From contig NC_052354.1 in the NCBI RefSeq assembly GCF_009727055.1, forward strand, positions 3,622,677-3,686,676: a stretch of DNA of 64,000 nt, read 5' to 3'. The translations under genes and the position numbers were made by a program. Each line of letters starts with the position of its first letter. Position 1 is the stretch's first letter. Origin of the DNA: Benincasa hispida. Its lineage: Eukaryota > Streptophyta > Magnoliopsida > Cucurbitales > Cucurbitaceae. The notes beneath the pieces were generated by a model. That model saw only the letters and a list, made by a program, of their open reading frames with translations. It searched no databases and was not told the origin of the DNA. Shown here in pieces: positions 11,806 to 23,970 of this stretch.

Positions 11806-12657
11806 TCAATGTCGTTTGTCAGGATAAATTTTCTGGCGATCCTGAGCTATCTTAAGTTTCTCCCTAATGATTTTAGTAGTATCAGTAGTGATTTGCACCA
11901 ATTCTGGTCCGAACAACTTCCTCTCACCAACTTCGTCCCAACATACTGGGGTTCTACATTTCCTCAAATATAAACCTTCATATGGACTAGAATGGTAACT
12001 GTTATTATATGCAAACTCCATCAGTGGAAGATGAGAATCCCAGTTGCCCTTAAACTGCAGCACGCAGGCTCGGAGCATGTCTTCTAAAGTCTGTATAGTC
12101 CGTTCTGACTGCCCATCTATCTGGGGATGGAATGTTGTGCTAAATTTAAGTTTAGTACCAAGGGCGTGTTGCAAGCTTGGCCAAAACTTTGATGTGAATC
12201 TAGGATCTCGGTTAGAGACAATCGATACTGGTGCTCCATAACGACTAACAACCTCTGCTACATACATCTTAGCCAACTTATCCAAAGAATAAGTGGCTTT
12301 AACTGGTAAAAATCTCGCTGTCTTAGTCAATTTGTCAATTATCACCCAGATTCCATCATGACCATTCCGAGTGCAAGGAAGTCCAAATAAGAAGTCCATG
12401 GTAACATGTTCCCACTTCCATTCTAGCACTGGGAGTGGGTTTAGGAGTCCAGCTATTTTCTGTCTGATAGGTTTAACCTGCTGGCAAATCATGCATCTCA
12501 ATACATATTCGGCTATATCGCGTTTCATCCCTAGCCACCAGTAGAACTGTTTCAAAGTCCGATACATTTTAGTGCTACCTGAATGTATTGTATAGGCCGA
12601 GCTATGGGCTTCCTCTAAAATCTCTTGCTTTATGTCCACCCTATTAGGAACACACAC
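11806..12657 (-). pseudogene. Gypsy integrase core (DDE) relic
   Basis: The N-terminal HHCC finger is visible as AHSSAYTIHSG ... CMICQQ (about residues 17-60). The core has MDFLFG with the first Asp, SNRDPRFTS (canonical SDRD, so one residue changed) with the second Asp, and DGQSERTIQTLEDMLR with the Glu. PLMEFAYNNSYHSS follows. The order after RT/RNase H confirms Gypsy. A stop at 11806 and the loss of continuity upstream and downstream make it non-autonomous. Confidence 0.92.
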
Positions 12658-13786
12658 ACGAGTTATATCTTATTACAGCTCCGTCGCTCCTTACATCATA
12701 GTCTGTCTGATAACCTTGCTCCACTGTTTTTCGCATCCGCTTCAACATTTCATCATTTTTCTGTGCCTCAATAATCTTGTCAATTAGGGTAGGCCTTACC
12801 TGAATTTGTGCCATTAAACCTCCCTGGTTATCTTTTGTTAACACTGCATCATAACCTTTTAGTTCACATAAAAGAGATGAACTAATAGCATTTGATGAAG
12901 CCTTTGCGTACAATGCCTTCCTGCTCAATACATCAGCTACCACATTAGCCTTGCCTAGATGATAATCAATGGTACAGTCATAATCTTTGATCAGCTCTAG
13001 CCACCTTCTTTGCCTTATATTTAACTCCTTCTGATCAAAGACATACTTCAAGCTTTTATGATCTGTAAGTATACAACATTTTTCCCCATACAAATAATGT
13101 AGCCAAATCTTTAGCGCCAACACTACTATTGCTAACTCTAGATCATGTGTTGGGTAATTACATTCGTGCTGTTTCAACCGTCTTGAAGCATAAGCTATCA
13201 CTTTACCCTTTTGCATAAGAACACACCCTAAGCCTTGGTGAGAAACATCACAGTAAACTTCGTACTCGACACTAGGTGTTGGAAGTGTTAAAATAGGTGC
13301 TGAAACCAATCTCCTTTTCAATTCTTGAAAACTTCGTTCATAATCCTCCGTCCACACAAATTTAGCATTCTTCTTGGTCAGAGTTGTTAATGGAAGTGCC
13401 AACTTCGAGAATCCCTCAACAAAACGGCAGTAATAACCAGCTAAACTCAGAAAGCTACGTACCTCAGTCACTGTCTTGGTTTGCTCCCACTTAAGTATTG
13501 CATCTATTTTCTGTGGATCCACTGTAACACCTTTGACTAAAATCACATGTCCAAGGAACATCACTTGCTCGAGCCAAAACTCGCATTTTTTGAACTTTGC
13601 ACACAATTTCCTATCTCGCAATGTTTGCAACACCGTTCTCAAGTGCTCAACATGTTCTTCCTTACTCTTAGAATAGATTAGTATATCATCAATAAACACA
13701 ATTACAAACTGATCAAGGTAAGGATAAAATATTCTGTTCATCAAATCCATGAATGTTGCAGGGGCATTCGTCAATCCAAACGACAT
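12644..13786 (-). pseudogene. Gypsy reverse transcriptase palm and RNase H
   Basis: This open stretch holds the second half of the [14 protein letters not shown], then the catalytic FIDDILIYS box, then FLGHVI. The connection and RNase H follow: [15 protein letters not shown] (Asp present; Val where Ala is usual), the tether [16 protein letters not shown], and [10 protein letters not shown]. It is the longest intact piece of the element. The upstream RT is closed by a stop near 13840. Confidence 0.93.
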
Positions 13787-14549
13787 TACTAAAAACTCAT
13801 AATGCCCATACCTTGTCCTGAATGCTGTCTTTGGAATATCTTATTCCTTAATTTTCAACTGATGGTACCCCGACCGTAAGTCAATCTTGGAGAACACCGA
13901 GGCATCCTTTAGCTGATCAAATAAATCATCAATCCGTGGCAAAGGATACTTATTACGTATTGTTACTTTATTTAACTATCGATAATCAATACATAATCTT
14001 AGTGTACCATCCTTCTTCTTCACAAATAATACTGGAGCACCCTACGGAAAAACACTGGGTCTAATGTAACCTTTATCCACCAGTTCCTACAGTTGAGTTT
14101 TCAACTCTTTCAGTTCTGTCGGTGCTATTCTATACGGTGCTTGGGAGATCGGAGCTGTTCCAGGCACTAAATCAATAGCAAATTCTATCTTTCGATCAGG
14201 TGGTAATCCTGACAGATCGTCTGGAAAAACATCTTTGAATTCTTGCACCACTGGTATATCTTCTAATTTCAACTTCTTATCAATTTGTTTATCTATCACA
14301 TGAGTCAAATAAGCAACACAACCCTTTCTTAACATCTTACCTGCCTTTAGTACAGAAATCACAAATGCAGGTAGGATTCGTCTGTCGCCTTTAAAATTCA
14401 CTTCGACTTTTCCTAGTTGTTTAAACACTACCTCCTTTCGATGACAATCTAAAGAGGCATGATATTTTGACAAGAAATTCATCCCTAGAATTATATCAAA
14501 TTCCTGGATATCTAGGGGTATGAAGTCAGCAGACAATTCACTTCCATTA
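13787..14549 (-). pseudogene. Gypsy protease C-terminus and RT N-terminus, broken
   Basis: The minus strand reads SADFIPLDIQEFDIILGMNF, the C-terminal part of the Gypsy protease. After a linker it reads VVQEFKDVFPDDLSGLPPDR and PYRIAPTELKELKTQL, the start of RT. Stops occur near 14084 and 13975, and again near 13840. The frame ends at 14549, where another element begins, so the protease active site, gag and 5' LTR are absent from this locus. Confidence 0.88.
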
Positions 14550-14554
14550 ACATC

Positions 14555-15270
14555 TTATAACTGGCAGAAATGCCAGTTATTATAAGCCTTTTATTTAGAA
14601 TTATGGGGGCTAATAAGTAGAAAATGCGGTGATAATACGTGAAATTTGCGAAATATCAGTCGATTAGCACATAAATCCTCACTGACTCAATATTATGCGT
14701 TATTACGTGCCGAAGTATCTATTTTTATAGCTATCACAGGAATCAAACGCATGTGTTTGTAAGAAGCAACCATAGACAAACGCATGCGCTGAAGCCAGAC
14801 GACCGCAAAAGACGAACGTAGGCGGCAACCCCATGTGTCCAACGCATGGAAGTTGCGGTAAATGCATGTGTCCAACGCATGGAGAACGCGGTGAACAAAT
14901 AGAGATTGTGGTCACGAAGTGATAGCCATAATAGAAGATTGCAAGATGGGTAGAACGCGTTGATAACTTTAGCTAAGTTCAGCTCGAACGCATACCTTGG
15001 GAGTATCAACAAGATAAGGCGATGTGACAATGCCCATACCGCGACAAAAGTAGCAGTGAGCCATACCTCCATCATTACAGCTGTCCGCGTCCAAATTCTA
15101 TAAGTAGCCTTTGAGACCTTCATTTTGAGACATCTGAGCTTCTGCCTTAAGGCAGAAGTTTGTGATCACAGATGAGAGCTTGAACGAGATTTTTAGTGAG
15201 AGTTCTTCACCTCTATAGACCAGATCGAGTGACGATCGGAGTCTTCACCGGAGATAGAGCTCGAGAGAGA
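14555..15270 (+). repeat. Partial LTR of the TGATAAC family
   Basis: Its start (TTATAACTGGC...) lines up with the start of the solo LTR at 4028. It contains AACTGGCAGAAATGCCAGTT (14559-14578), a perfect 8-bp stem with a GAAA loop. A TATA-like CTATAAG lies near 15098. The right part merges into MULE coding sequence at about 15270, so the LTR is truncated. Confidence 0.6.
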
Positions 15271-15596
15271 CATCTCCACCACTCAACCATGGCACCACCG
15301 GTAGCCTTGAGGGCCACAATTGCATGCGAACACGGGATACAAATTGAGTCGAATTCCTTATACGTGCATTCCTTCATGTGAAGATTCATAATACTGTCCT
15401 ATCGATTACCTCGCACGTGGACCCGATAACAATCAATAGGCTCAACCTGATATCATTTGCCCTTATCGGCCTCACTTGATAATCAAGTTTTAGAGTAGTT
15501 AGAGTGGAACATCGTTCAAGATGCCCAATAATTCCTTCATTCGTAGCACCACGATTGAAGCATTCCTCTAACATGTTCAATCAAGTATACTATAGG
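15270..15596 (-). pseudogene. MULE transposase fragment with SWIM zinc finger
   Basis: Read on the minus strand, 15321-15368 encodes CTYKEFDSICIPCSHA, the SWIM finger of MuDR-type transposases (CxC...CxH, with the second Cys changed to Tyr). NLHMKE precedes it and IVALKATGG follows. Upstream on the same strand a different frame gives a diverged stretch ending near 15590, with a stop close to the finger. Only about 100 codons remain. It is unrelated in position to the MULE at 50-56 kb and lies in the opposite orientation. Confidence 0.7.
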
Positions 15597-17110
15597 TGTT
15601 AGGTTTTAAAGAATGTATATTTTCTATGTTAATTCCTACAAAATTGTGTTGATTATTTGTTTTAAATGCTAATTTTGTAGGTAAAATGATCCCCGAGGCA
15701 TTTAGGAGTCATTAAGAGAAGATCGGGCAAAAAAAGATCCAAATAAAGAAAGAAAATAAAAAAAAATGAAGAGAATCAAGTAAATTACCAAAATGTCACC
15801 AGGATCGAGTTTCACCATCGAGTTACAACGTCACGACCCTAGGAGAGCGTTGCACAATGCTTGAAGACCGAACGCTTCATTCTGCTGCAAAATAGGGTAA
15901 CGTTGCAACACTCCCCACAACGTTGCAAGGGTCCGGCTTGCTTCTAGTTCAAGTTAGACATTCAACGCAAGCCCAACACTCCTTGGAATTTTAATCAATT
16001 TAGCGTTGCAACGCTAATGCTAGCCTGCGAACTATATAAGATTTTTCTTTCATTTTTGCAAAGGAGAGGAAGAAAATCCATGGAGGCTGGGATCTCTCTT
16101 CGAGTTCTTTCACTTCTTTGGTAATTCTTGTTCCAATTCAGGTTAGAATTTATATTTTTGTTGAAACTCTTGTAATTCTTCATACAATTTGTCAATGAAT
16201 TTATGAAGTTTGATTGAATCTTGTTTCAATTTCAAGGGTTCTTTCAATTCTTTTGAGTTTTCTCTTTTCTTTATCAATTGAAATCTGATTTGTGCTTTCT
16301 TGAATATGATTTTAATTCTTGAAGCATGTTGAATGATCTATATCTTGAACATGTATGGCCTAGATGGTTGGTTTTGTCACAATCATTGTTGAATATGTTA
16401 CTTTCAATGTGTTCAATGGAATGTCTAGCCAAGATCTATAAGAGGCAGTAGTAATTGTGTGTTTGATGGCCATCCTAGGATGCACTAATTACTAGAATTG
16501 AAGAAAATTTGGTTGATTGAGTAAACTGTCTTAACAATTAATCAATGCAATTGAATCCTAGAACCTAATGCACATGTTTTCTATTCTATATGGCCACTAT
16601 CAAACCCAAAGAAGTGGAAGCATGTAGGTTGTTTAGGGTTTGGCCTATCCAACCTTAATCAATGATTAGGACGCTCTCTCGACTAGATTATTTCTAGTTG
16701 TCGACCTTTGTAGAGGCTAGCTTGATTGAGTTGAGTGAATAGTTACGAGCATACTCTGATTGTCAATAAACTTTAAGAATTCGATGATAGGAATTGCATT
16801 GAACGTCTAACTTAAACTAGAAGCAAGGTCATTCCTTACTTGTTTACATTCATCTTTATTTTTTGATCTTTAGTATTTTTCTAATTTAATCAAACCCTCG
16901 TTTTATTGCTTTAATAGTCAAGGTTAGTTAAGAAAGGATAAGAATTAAAACCTTCCCTGTGGATCGACCTCTTACTTTAACTTTAACTACGAGTTAGTTA
17001 GGTAGTTGTTCAAGCTTTATAAATATTGTTTGTTTCAGGTTAGGTACAACTAACGACACCTACTTAGCAACCGAACAATGGGCCATAACCGCTACTTTTT
17101 AGTTAACAAA
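15597..17110 (+). repeat. LTR-like segment with GTTGCAACGCT motifs, copy a
   Basis: It starts near TGTTAGGTTTTAAAG and contains TTTTGTAGG, repeated GTTGCAAC/GCAACGCT words (15830-16020), a TATA-like CTATATAAG (16033), and a late GGATCGACCTC block (16962). The same series of landmarks occurs at 17771-18699 (reverse), 37450-38260 and 56800-58200, so these are one dispersed family. Layout (promoter in the middle, long tail with a GTCGACC-like block) fits LTRs of large Gypsy elements. Exact right end not determined. Confidence 0.6.
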
Positions 17111-17770
17111 TTGAAACATTTCGCGTTGTTAGACATCATGTTTTCATATCTTCGTTCTAGTTAGTAAACCTCTGTCCACCTTTAAAGACTGATGCCTTCT
17201 GGATATTTCGTGACAGCACCATCTTGAAAACTACAAAGTTCGTCCTATTTTTTCTGGAATTCTGTCATGCAAAATGCCCTTGTTGCATCTTTATACTAAA
17301 GGATCTCTTGACGAAGAGTTCCATGAGCATGTTCGGATCGCTCCAATTTTACAGTGACCAAAATACACTATATACATTCAAACGCACAGTTATGCAAACA
17401 AACAGTAACTAACGGCATGGTTTGAACAAGAAATAACAAGGGAGAGAGTTCCCATACCAATTGAAGACGGTCTTCAAAATTTGGAACTCAACACAGCGAA
17501 GACCTCTACTTGAAAAACCAACACCCAGTAGATGCATCAACTACAGCTGCACGAACAACCGCAAACACACGAGCGTAGTGGGGATGACACCACCAGGAAA
17601 GAGTCCCAGGTATTCTCGGAGTGAGAGCCCAAAGCGTGGTCTTTCGTCAGTTTGGTAGAGGTAGGAGGAAGCACTGATCGTGTAGGCGATAAGAAAATGG
17701 GAGAGAATATGAAGCTATCGCCACTTGATCGTCCTAAGCAAGGTCGCAACATACAATCATGCACTAAACA
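17111..17770. other. Unassigned non-coding segment
   Basis: Between two copies of the GTTGCAACGCT family. All frames contain stops; the open stretches of about 60-75 codons have no recognisable domain. It may be a retrotransposon leader or LTR piece, but I cannot place it. Confidence 0.35.
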
Positions 17771-18699
17771 AGTTACTATTCGCTCTTCGAAATGATTTCG
17801 AACTATTGTTTTGATATAATCATAAATGTTAGTAATGCAAGATTAACACAATTAAATGTCACCTATCAAATGTCAATCAAAAGCGATAATTATAAAATTC
17901 TCAAGCTTCCAATAATATAATCATGAACACTCAAGAACGGAATCGAATCCGACAATACAATAAACTAGTTTGAAAACTCACAAATACATTAAGTAGGTAG
18001 AAAAATCCCAAAATCCAAGCTAGAAACGATTACCTTAACCCATAATATTCATAAAAACTCCAAGGTATCATTTTGATACATCCTTAAACTAAAAGGGAAG
18101 AAAAGAGGAGAGAAATTGGTGTTGAATCGGCTGAAGTCGGTAGAATGGCAGAACTGTTCTAACCTAGGCAGTAGAAATCCTATTTATAAAATCGACTGAG
18201 TGTAATTGTGCCAAGCACAACGTAACTATGCTAGCTTTTAGAAATTATAACATAAGGTTGAAACGTTGTTACTGTATGGGTTATGCTCTTCATGATGAGG
18301 CACACATGTTTTCTCCGTTAAAGTTCGTAGCATTGCAACGCTGATGACAACGTTGTGACACTCTCTTCAATCTTTAGCTACTACCTTGCAATGTAACATA
18401 AGGGTGTAAAGCGGGTATTGCGACACTCCAACGATGCATTCAATTTGCTTTTGAGCGTAGCTCTATGCTTGGTAGATGGTTGCAACACTCCAGCGCAAGG
18501 GCATTTTGGTAATTTTCCTCCTTTGAAGGCTGAATGCTCAAATTAATTTCGACTTGCTTCAAATTAACCCTGAATGACTCCAGATGCTCAGTTCTACCTC
18601 TTGAGTGCTCGAAACCTACAAAATAACATAATAAACACATAAAATCCTACAAAAATCCTAAATTAAGTGGAGCTAGATGGCACATTTTTTGTGTTATCA
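17771..18699 (-). repeat. LTR-like segment with GTTGCAACGCT motifs, copy b
   Basis: On the minus strand it starts TGATAACACAAAAAATG at 18699, directly inside the Copia gag zinc knuckle. It then shows TTTTGTAGG, the GTTGCAAC words and a TATAAATAGG box near 18180. It is an inverted relative of copy a and ends without a clear terminus near 17770, so it is probably truncated. Confidence 0.6.
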
Positions 18700-19370
18700 A
18701 TGACCCACTTTTCCACAATAGTGACAAATCCATCTTAATCTATACACTCTTTTGGCTTTCCATGTTAAATTGCTAGAAGATGTACCTATAAAGCCATAAG
18801 ACTCTTGATTCTGAGCTCTAACAAACTGAACTTTTTGCTTCCCTTTGAATTGAGATTGTTTATTACACTGATTTTCACCTTTAGGAAAACCTAGCCCAGA
18901 ATTATCATCGGATGTCTTTCCTTTTGTCAATATTTTGTCTAAAGACTTAGTACTAGTGTTCACCATTTCGAAATTTTTACATACATAGTCTTTCTCAGCC
19001 CTTTATTAACTTATCGCTTTAAATTTGCAATAGTACATAGAAGTCTGTGATTGTGAAACACCAAATCTTAATTCTTTCTTTTTGCACATCAAGGACTTTC
19101 TGATCATCTTGCCATTTGATGAAAAGGGCTTGGTATGAGGGATTGGTAGACCCATGTTTGGTAGTGTCGTGAATTTTTTTTGCATATACATCATACTCAG
19201 AAATCTCACAAGACGAGGTGTCAGATGAGATGCTACTGACAAGTGCTTTGACATCTTTCTCTAAGTCACTACTATGTTCAAACTCATCCTTAGACATTGC
19301 TAAGATGTAGCCTTTACCCTGTTTCTTCAAGAAATTAGAACATTTTGCTTGAAAGTGTCAATAACCTTCA
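18700..19370 (-). pseudogene. SIRE-like Copia gag, C-terminal part
   Basis: The minus strand gives an acidic/serine-rich stretch (KALVSSISSDTSSCEISEYD), a coiled part, KSLDKILTKGKTSDD, and then WICHYCGKVGH, the first half of a CCHC zinc knuckle. These blocks in this order are those of SIRE/Maximus-type Copia gags. The frame shifts several times and ends at the last His, where an LTR begins (18699). The upstream half continues at 21135 after an inserted LTR. Protease and the rest of pol are not found to the left. Confidence 0.75.
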
Positions 19371-21134
19371 TGAAAGAGTTAAACAACATGCAGCAAAAGT
19401 ATCAAGGATCCATAAGCATTCTAATTCACTAATTTTGGCAAAAACTAAAGCATGCTCTTCTTAAAAGGTTGGCTTTTCAGAACATACCTTTGATGAACTC
19501 TCCAAGAAAATGTCTGTTCAGGTTCTGTCTTCACTTGATATCAACATAAACCACCTCAAATCCTTCTCTACTATGCTCTTGGAGCTTTAGGCAAAGTTGT
19601 GGGACTCAAGGATAGCTTGAATATGTGAAGAAACAAGAAAAAACCACAGCAGCCCGATTGAAGAAGACAGTTTCTTCTTTAGAAAATTTTCTCTTAAAAT
19701 TCTGTATCTTCTTCTTCTCCAACAACTCCAATCTTCTTTATATATATTAGATGAACATGCAAAGAGATGGAGTATAGGGCTTGCAGCTCATGCTTGGAGA
19801 ATCAAAGTAGAGAAAATAATGGCTTTTGTTTGAGCATAAAGATGATGGTAATGGAGAAAACTCATTTTCCATTTTGTGAACCATGAAAACGATTTTCCAT
19901 TTTCTTTTTAAAACATAAAATGATTTTAAACCATTTCTTAAATTAATTTCATAAATTAATTTAAAAAATAAATTAATTAATTTCATATTAAATATTAAAT
20001 TAATTTTTGCACAATAATCATCTTTATATATTTAAATCATATTTAAATATTAATTCTCTTGTTCCGTTTAATTTGAACATTTCAAATTAATTTCTCAAGC
20101 TACCCTAAAGCTTATCCATTTACAAGCTAGTAAGGGGACCTCGCCGACCTACAGATCATGGGCTCCAACGATGCGAGATTAATCGGCTAAACTCATTAGT
20201 CCGATCTAACCCTCATTTGTTAACTAATGGGACACTCCACTATTGCCCATAAATGAACTCCCCTCACTATAGATATATTATGTCCACTTAATAACCATAA
20301 TCAGTAAGTCAATCCTTCATAGGTTGTTCGTAATCACAGCTAGGTCAAAATACTGTTTTACCCCAGCGACTACATCTCGTTCCTTAAGTTCCTACTGATC
20401 CTCTAATGAACAATTCTGATTCATAATCTCTATGAATCAAATCCTTTCTCCATCATGAGAAGGCAGGCCCCGATTGTTCAAGATCTGGAGTCAGTACTTA
20501 AGAGAACAACCTATCTGCTAACCTTAAATAGGGTAGGAGTGAATTTCATCTTGCAAGGCTATGTCCCCAGCTATTCATCCGGTCTTATTCCTAAAATGAT
20601 AAGCTTATTGAGAAATGATGTTGAACTACTCTCACCGTTTGCAGATCAAAGAATAATCCCAACCAAGAGCTCATAGCGAGTTTAGGATTAAGATCGAGTT
20701 AACCTAGGTTATATAATAGATGAAATAGTCAGTTTCAACAGTAAACGATCAAGAAAAGTGACTATTTTCGTGGTCTAGTCTATATGCAAACTCATTGCAT
20801 AGGATGCCTCCACTCTCATGTCTCAACATGAACGATTTGTGGATCACATCGTTTGTAGCATCTTACAACTACTTGTAACAACTACAGAGTGGGCCGCATC
20901 AAATAGTGTTATCAAGATGAGATACCCAATTTCATCCATATACTCATTAGACCATTTAGGCTATATATTGTCAACTTGATCCTGTTTATGTCACTACATA
21001 AAGTTACAACATTCATACTATAGCCAAGGATGCGTTTATTGGATTTTCATAATAAGATGCAAAATCAATAAGTCATTGTTATTGACAAAATAGAATGTTT
21101 AACACGAATTACGAGTTCTAGGACATTCCTAACA
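19371..21134 (-). mobile_element. Solo Copia LTR inside the SIRE-like gag
   Basis: The + strand starts TGAAAGAG and ends ATTCCTAACA, so on the minus strand it starts TGTTAGGAATG and ends CTCTTTCA. It is flanked by a perfect 5-bp duplication, CTTCA at 19366-19370 and 21135-21139. Gag sequence lies on both sides. Its internal wording (GTGACATAAA, GCGGCCCAC, CCTATGCAATGAGTTTGCAT) matches the LTRs at 21806 and 59409 closely. The 1764-bp segment has no coding sequence. Clear solo LTR. Confidence 0.9.
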
Positions 21135-21805
21135 CTTCACACTCTCGGTAGAAATTTAAAGCCCCTGACTTGTCAGCTTCCATTCTACTACTTTGAATTC
21201 TAAATTGCATGAGAGGAAGAGAGCCACCAAACTTACTATTCTTATAACTAAAATGTCAGACTTCTTATTAAATCATTCGAGAACACGATTGAATTGTTTT
21301 GAAAGCAATGAACATTAGAAAGTAACTTCCATATCAAATTTCTTAGATATAGACCTAAGCACCTTTCGATCAAGTCTTTCTTTTGAAATTTTATCTCCTA
21401 AAGAAAATGACTCATTTTCAACATCTAGCAGCCAAATATTAGATTAAAAAATAGATTCATCATAATGCATTTTGAGATTCTCGAATTTCGAAGTTAACAA
21501 TTGCAGCCATGACATTTTAACTCTTGAAGCTCCTCGTGAGCAACAAATAAGATATCCCATGTCTCCTTAGTAGAGACACACGTATTAATCAGTCTAAATA
21601 TATTGCGATCAACAACATTAAATATGACATTCAATGCTCAAGAATTCCCTAATGATGTTTCATCTTCAGCTTCAAACCACTGAAATTTAAGTTTCAAGAC
21701 TTCTGATGGAGGAAAAGTTGTCGAGGCTTTCTACCAATCAAATAATATTATTTTCGTAAACCAGCACTTCATCTAATAAGTAGTCTTAGTGGGAAGATCA
21801 GTTCG
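21135..21805 (-). pseudogene. SIRE-like Copia gag, N-terminal part
   Basis: On the minus strand, stop-riddled frames still spell LPTKTTY, then ALNVIFNVVDRNIFRLINTCV-like blocks split by frame changes, STKETWDILFVAHE, and SHFL...LGDKIS-like residues. This is a UBN2-type gag core of the SIRE class, which belongs upstream of the zinc-knuckle half at 18700-19365. It begins where the LTR at 21806 interrupts it. Confidence 0.7.
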
Positions 21806-22631
21806 TGTTGGGACTGGTGTCCTAATTCTCCCGGAGTCTCATTGTTTGTAATTTATACACATTATTATGAACAAAATAAGAGTTATTTCATTTTGGCATT
21901 TACTCATATCAAATAAACAAAGCTCCATGGTTATCGTATGTAAACTTAAGCATGTATATGAGATATATAAGTAGATCGTGCCTTAAATGATAACCTAAAT
22001 AGGTCTGTAGTATAAGGATTAAGGAGGGATACTTGATCCTGGTGACACTACAGATATGACCCGCTTTGTAGAGGTTTGCAAGTGTTGTAAACTACTATAG
22101 ATGGTAGATCCTGACCATTCATGTAGAGACATGCGAGCGGGGGTGTCCTATACAAAGAGTTTCTATAACACCGGACCATGAGATGATTCGTATCTGTATA
22201 TAACGCTGTTGATACTGAAGACTTACATCTCACCTAAACGATAATAGCTGACATGACCTCAATCCTGAGCGTTTTGGGAACTTCTGCTTTTGAGGGTGGT
22301 GCTTTGATTAGTACAGGTGAGAGTGGTCAAATTGTCAACTCAACATGTCTACCTTTTTAGGGATTTATCTGATTTGGGAGCTGGGAACTCAGTTACACAA
22401 GATGCAATTCACTTCTTCCCCGAAGCAGGGGTAAGTAGATAGATTACTCCCTTAAGGGCTAATTTCAAGGCTTGAACATAGTGGTCATAGCTTAAGAGGA
22501 CTCAGCCATAGTAGGACTATGACTTATGTTCATTTGAAGGATCAGTGGTACTTAAGGTATTAGATGTAACTATAGAAGCATAACAGTTATTGGTCGAGCT
22601 ATACATACGAGCGATTTGTGAAAGGTTATTG

Positions 22632-23570
22632 TCTAGGAAGCACAGATACTTCTAATTGTGCAGAGAATTGGTATCAGATATGGATACGATACGGATACGT
22701 CCAGATACGTGGTAGATACGTATCTGATACGTGGTTTGAAGTATCTGATTTTTTTTATTTTTATTTTTATTTTCAGATACATGTATCTGTTTCCAAATAC
22801 GTGGATCAATTTTTTGTTTCAAATTTAAGCCCAACCTACAATCCATTTTATTTTAGTGCATGTTTAGGAATGATTTTAAAATTATCAAAAATCAATTTTT
22901 TCATTTTTAAAATCACTCGAAAACACAATTTTAATTACTCAAAATTAATTTAATTTTCCAATTTTACACTTTTAAATGCAATTTTCATATCATCAAAATT
23001 AGTTTTGAAGAATTAAACATGTTTCACGTTGATTTTGAAAATGAAAAAAGTGATTTCAACCATTTTAAAATTACTTCCAAACATAAAAACTCACTTAAAT
23101 TGAGCAATCCAAAAAAAAAAAAAATTAAAAATGATAAAACATAAAAAAAAAATTAAAAAAACCCAAAACATAATTAATCTTCATTCTTCCATCCTCTCTC
23201 ACTATTTAAATCATGATTCACACCTCCTTCATCCTCAACTTCATTATTTAATCTTCATCTTCTACTTCTTTCCTATTGTCTACTCTAATCACTCAACAAT
23301 CATTCGACGTTACTGGATTTTTTTCAAGTTTTCACTCTCTTCTTGAATCTATTATAATCTAACTTAAAATATGTATTATANNNNNNNNNNNNNNNNNNNN
23401 NTCTTGAATCTATTATAATCTAACTTAAAATATATATTATAGCAATTAATTAGACATTATATATATATATAATACATATCTTCAACGTATCCGTATCTTA
23501 GTTTTCTAGAAATTAACGTATTGTCTTATCATATCGTATCCATATCATGTATCTGTATCTGTGCTTCTTA
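22632..23570. mobile_element. Non-autonomous TIR transposon (hAT-like MITE)
   Basis: It is inserted in the Copia LTR between two copies of GGTTATTG (22624-22631 and 23571-23578), an 8-bp target duplication. The ends are inverted repeats: TCTAGGAAGCACAGATAC on the left and, reading the right end in reverse, TAAGAAGCACAGATACAG. Subterminal GATACG/GGATACG words repeat on both sides. The interior is AT-rich with no transposase. An 8-bp duplication fits hAT. It contains the N gap at 23381-23401. Confidence 0.8.
23381..23401. other. Assembly gap (21 N) with duplicated flanks
   Basis: The 40 bases before the gap (23341-23380) and the 40 after it (23402-23441) are the same except for one base. The gap is therefore probably an unresolved overlap rather than missing DNA. 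Confidence 0.85.
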
Positions 23571-23970
23571 GGTTATTGCACTGTTTATTGGTTAAGATGG
23601 GCACATAATATATCTGTAGTAAGGAGTGTTCGACTGTCTGTCTTTAGTGGAGTGTCTAGTAGTTAACGAATAGTGGATCTTGTGACTAAAGAATTTAATC
23701 AGTTATTCACGTACCGTTGGAGCTTCGAGCTATAGGTCCATAAGGTCCCCTTGGTAGCTCAATGGATTCAAGTTGATAATCAGTTCTTGGTGTTGATTTG
23801 AAATATTCAAATTGACAAGAGGTAATTTGATTATATATGATATGATCAGTGTGATGTATGAGATACATCATGTGAAGGATTAATGTAAATGAGATTTACA
23901 TTAAGTGCCATGAAATAGAAAAAAGAGCTATGGTTTATTTGTTTCATGAGATAAATATTAAAACTATAGG

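Noticed and set aside
15139..15160. CTGCCTTAAGGCAG palindrome as a terminator or operator
   Set aside because: Short palindrome in LTR-derived DNA; no bacterial-type regulation applies here.
14550..15513. ACATC on both sides as a target duplication of one element
   Set aside because: The enclosed DNA is composite (LTR start plus MULE coding sequence) and the outer ends lack TG/CA; a 5-base match can be chance. Kept only as a remark.
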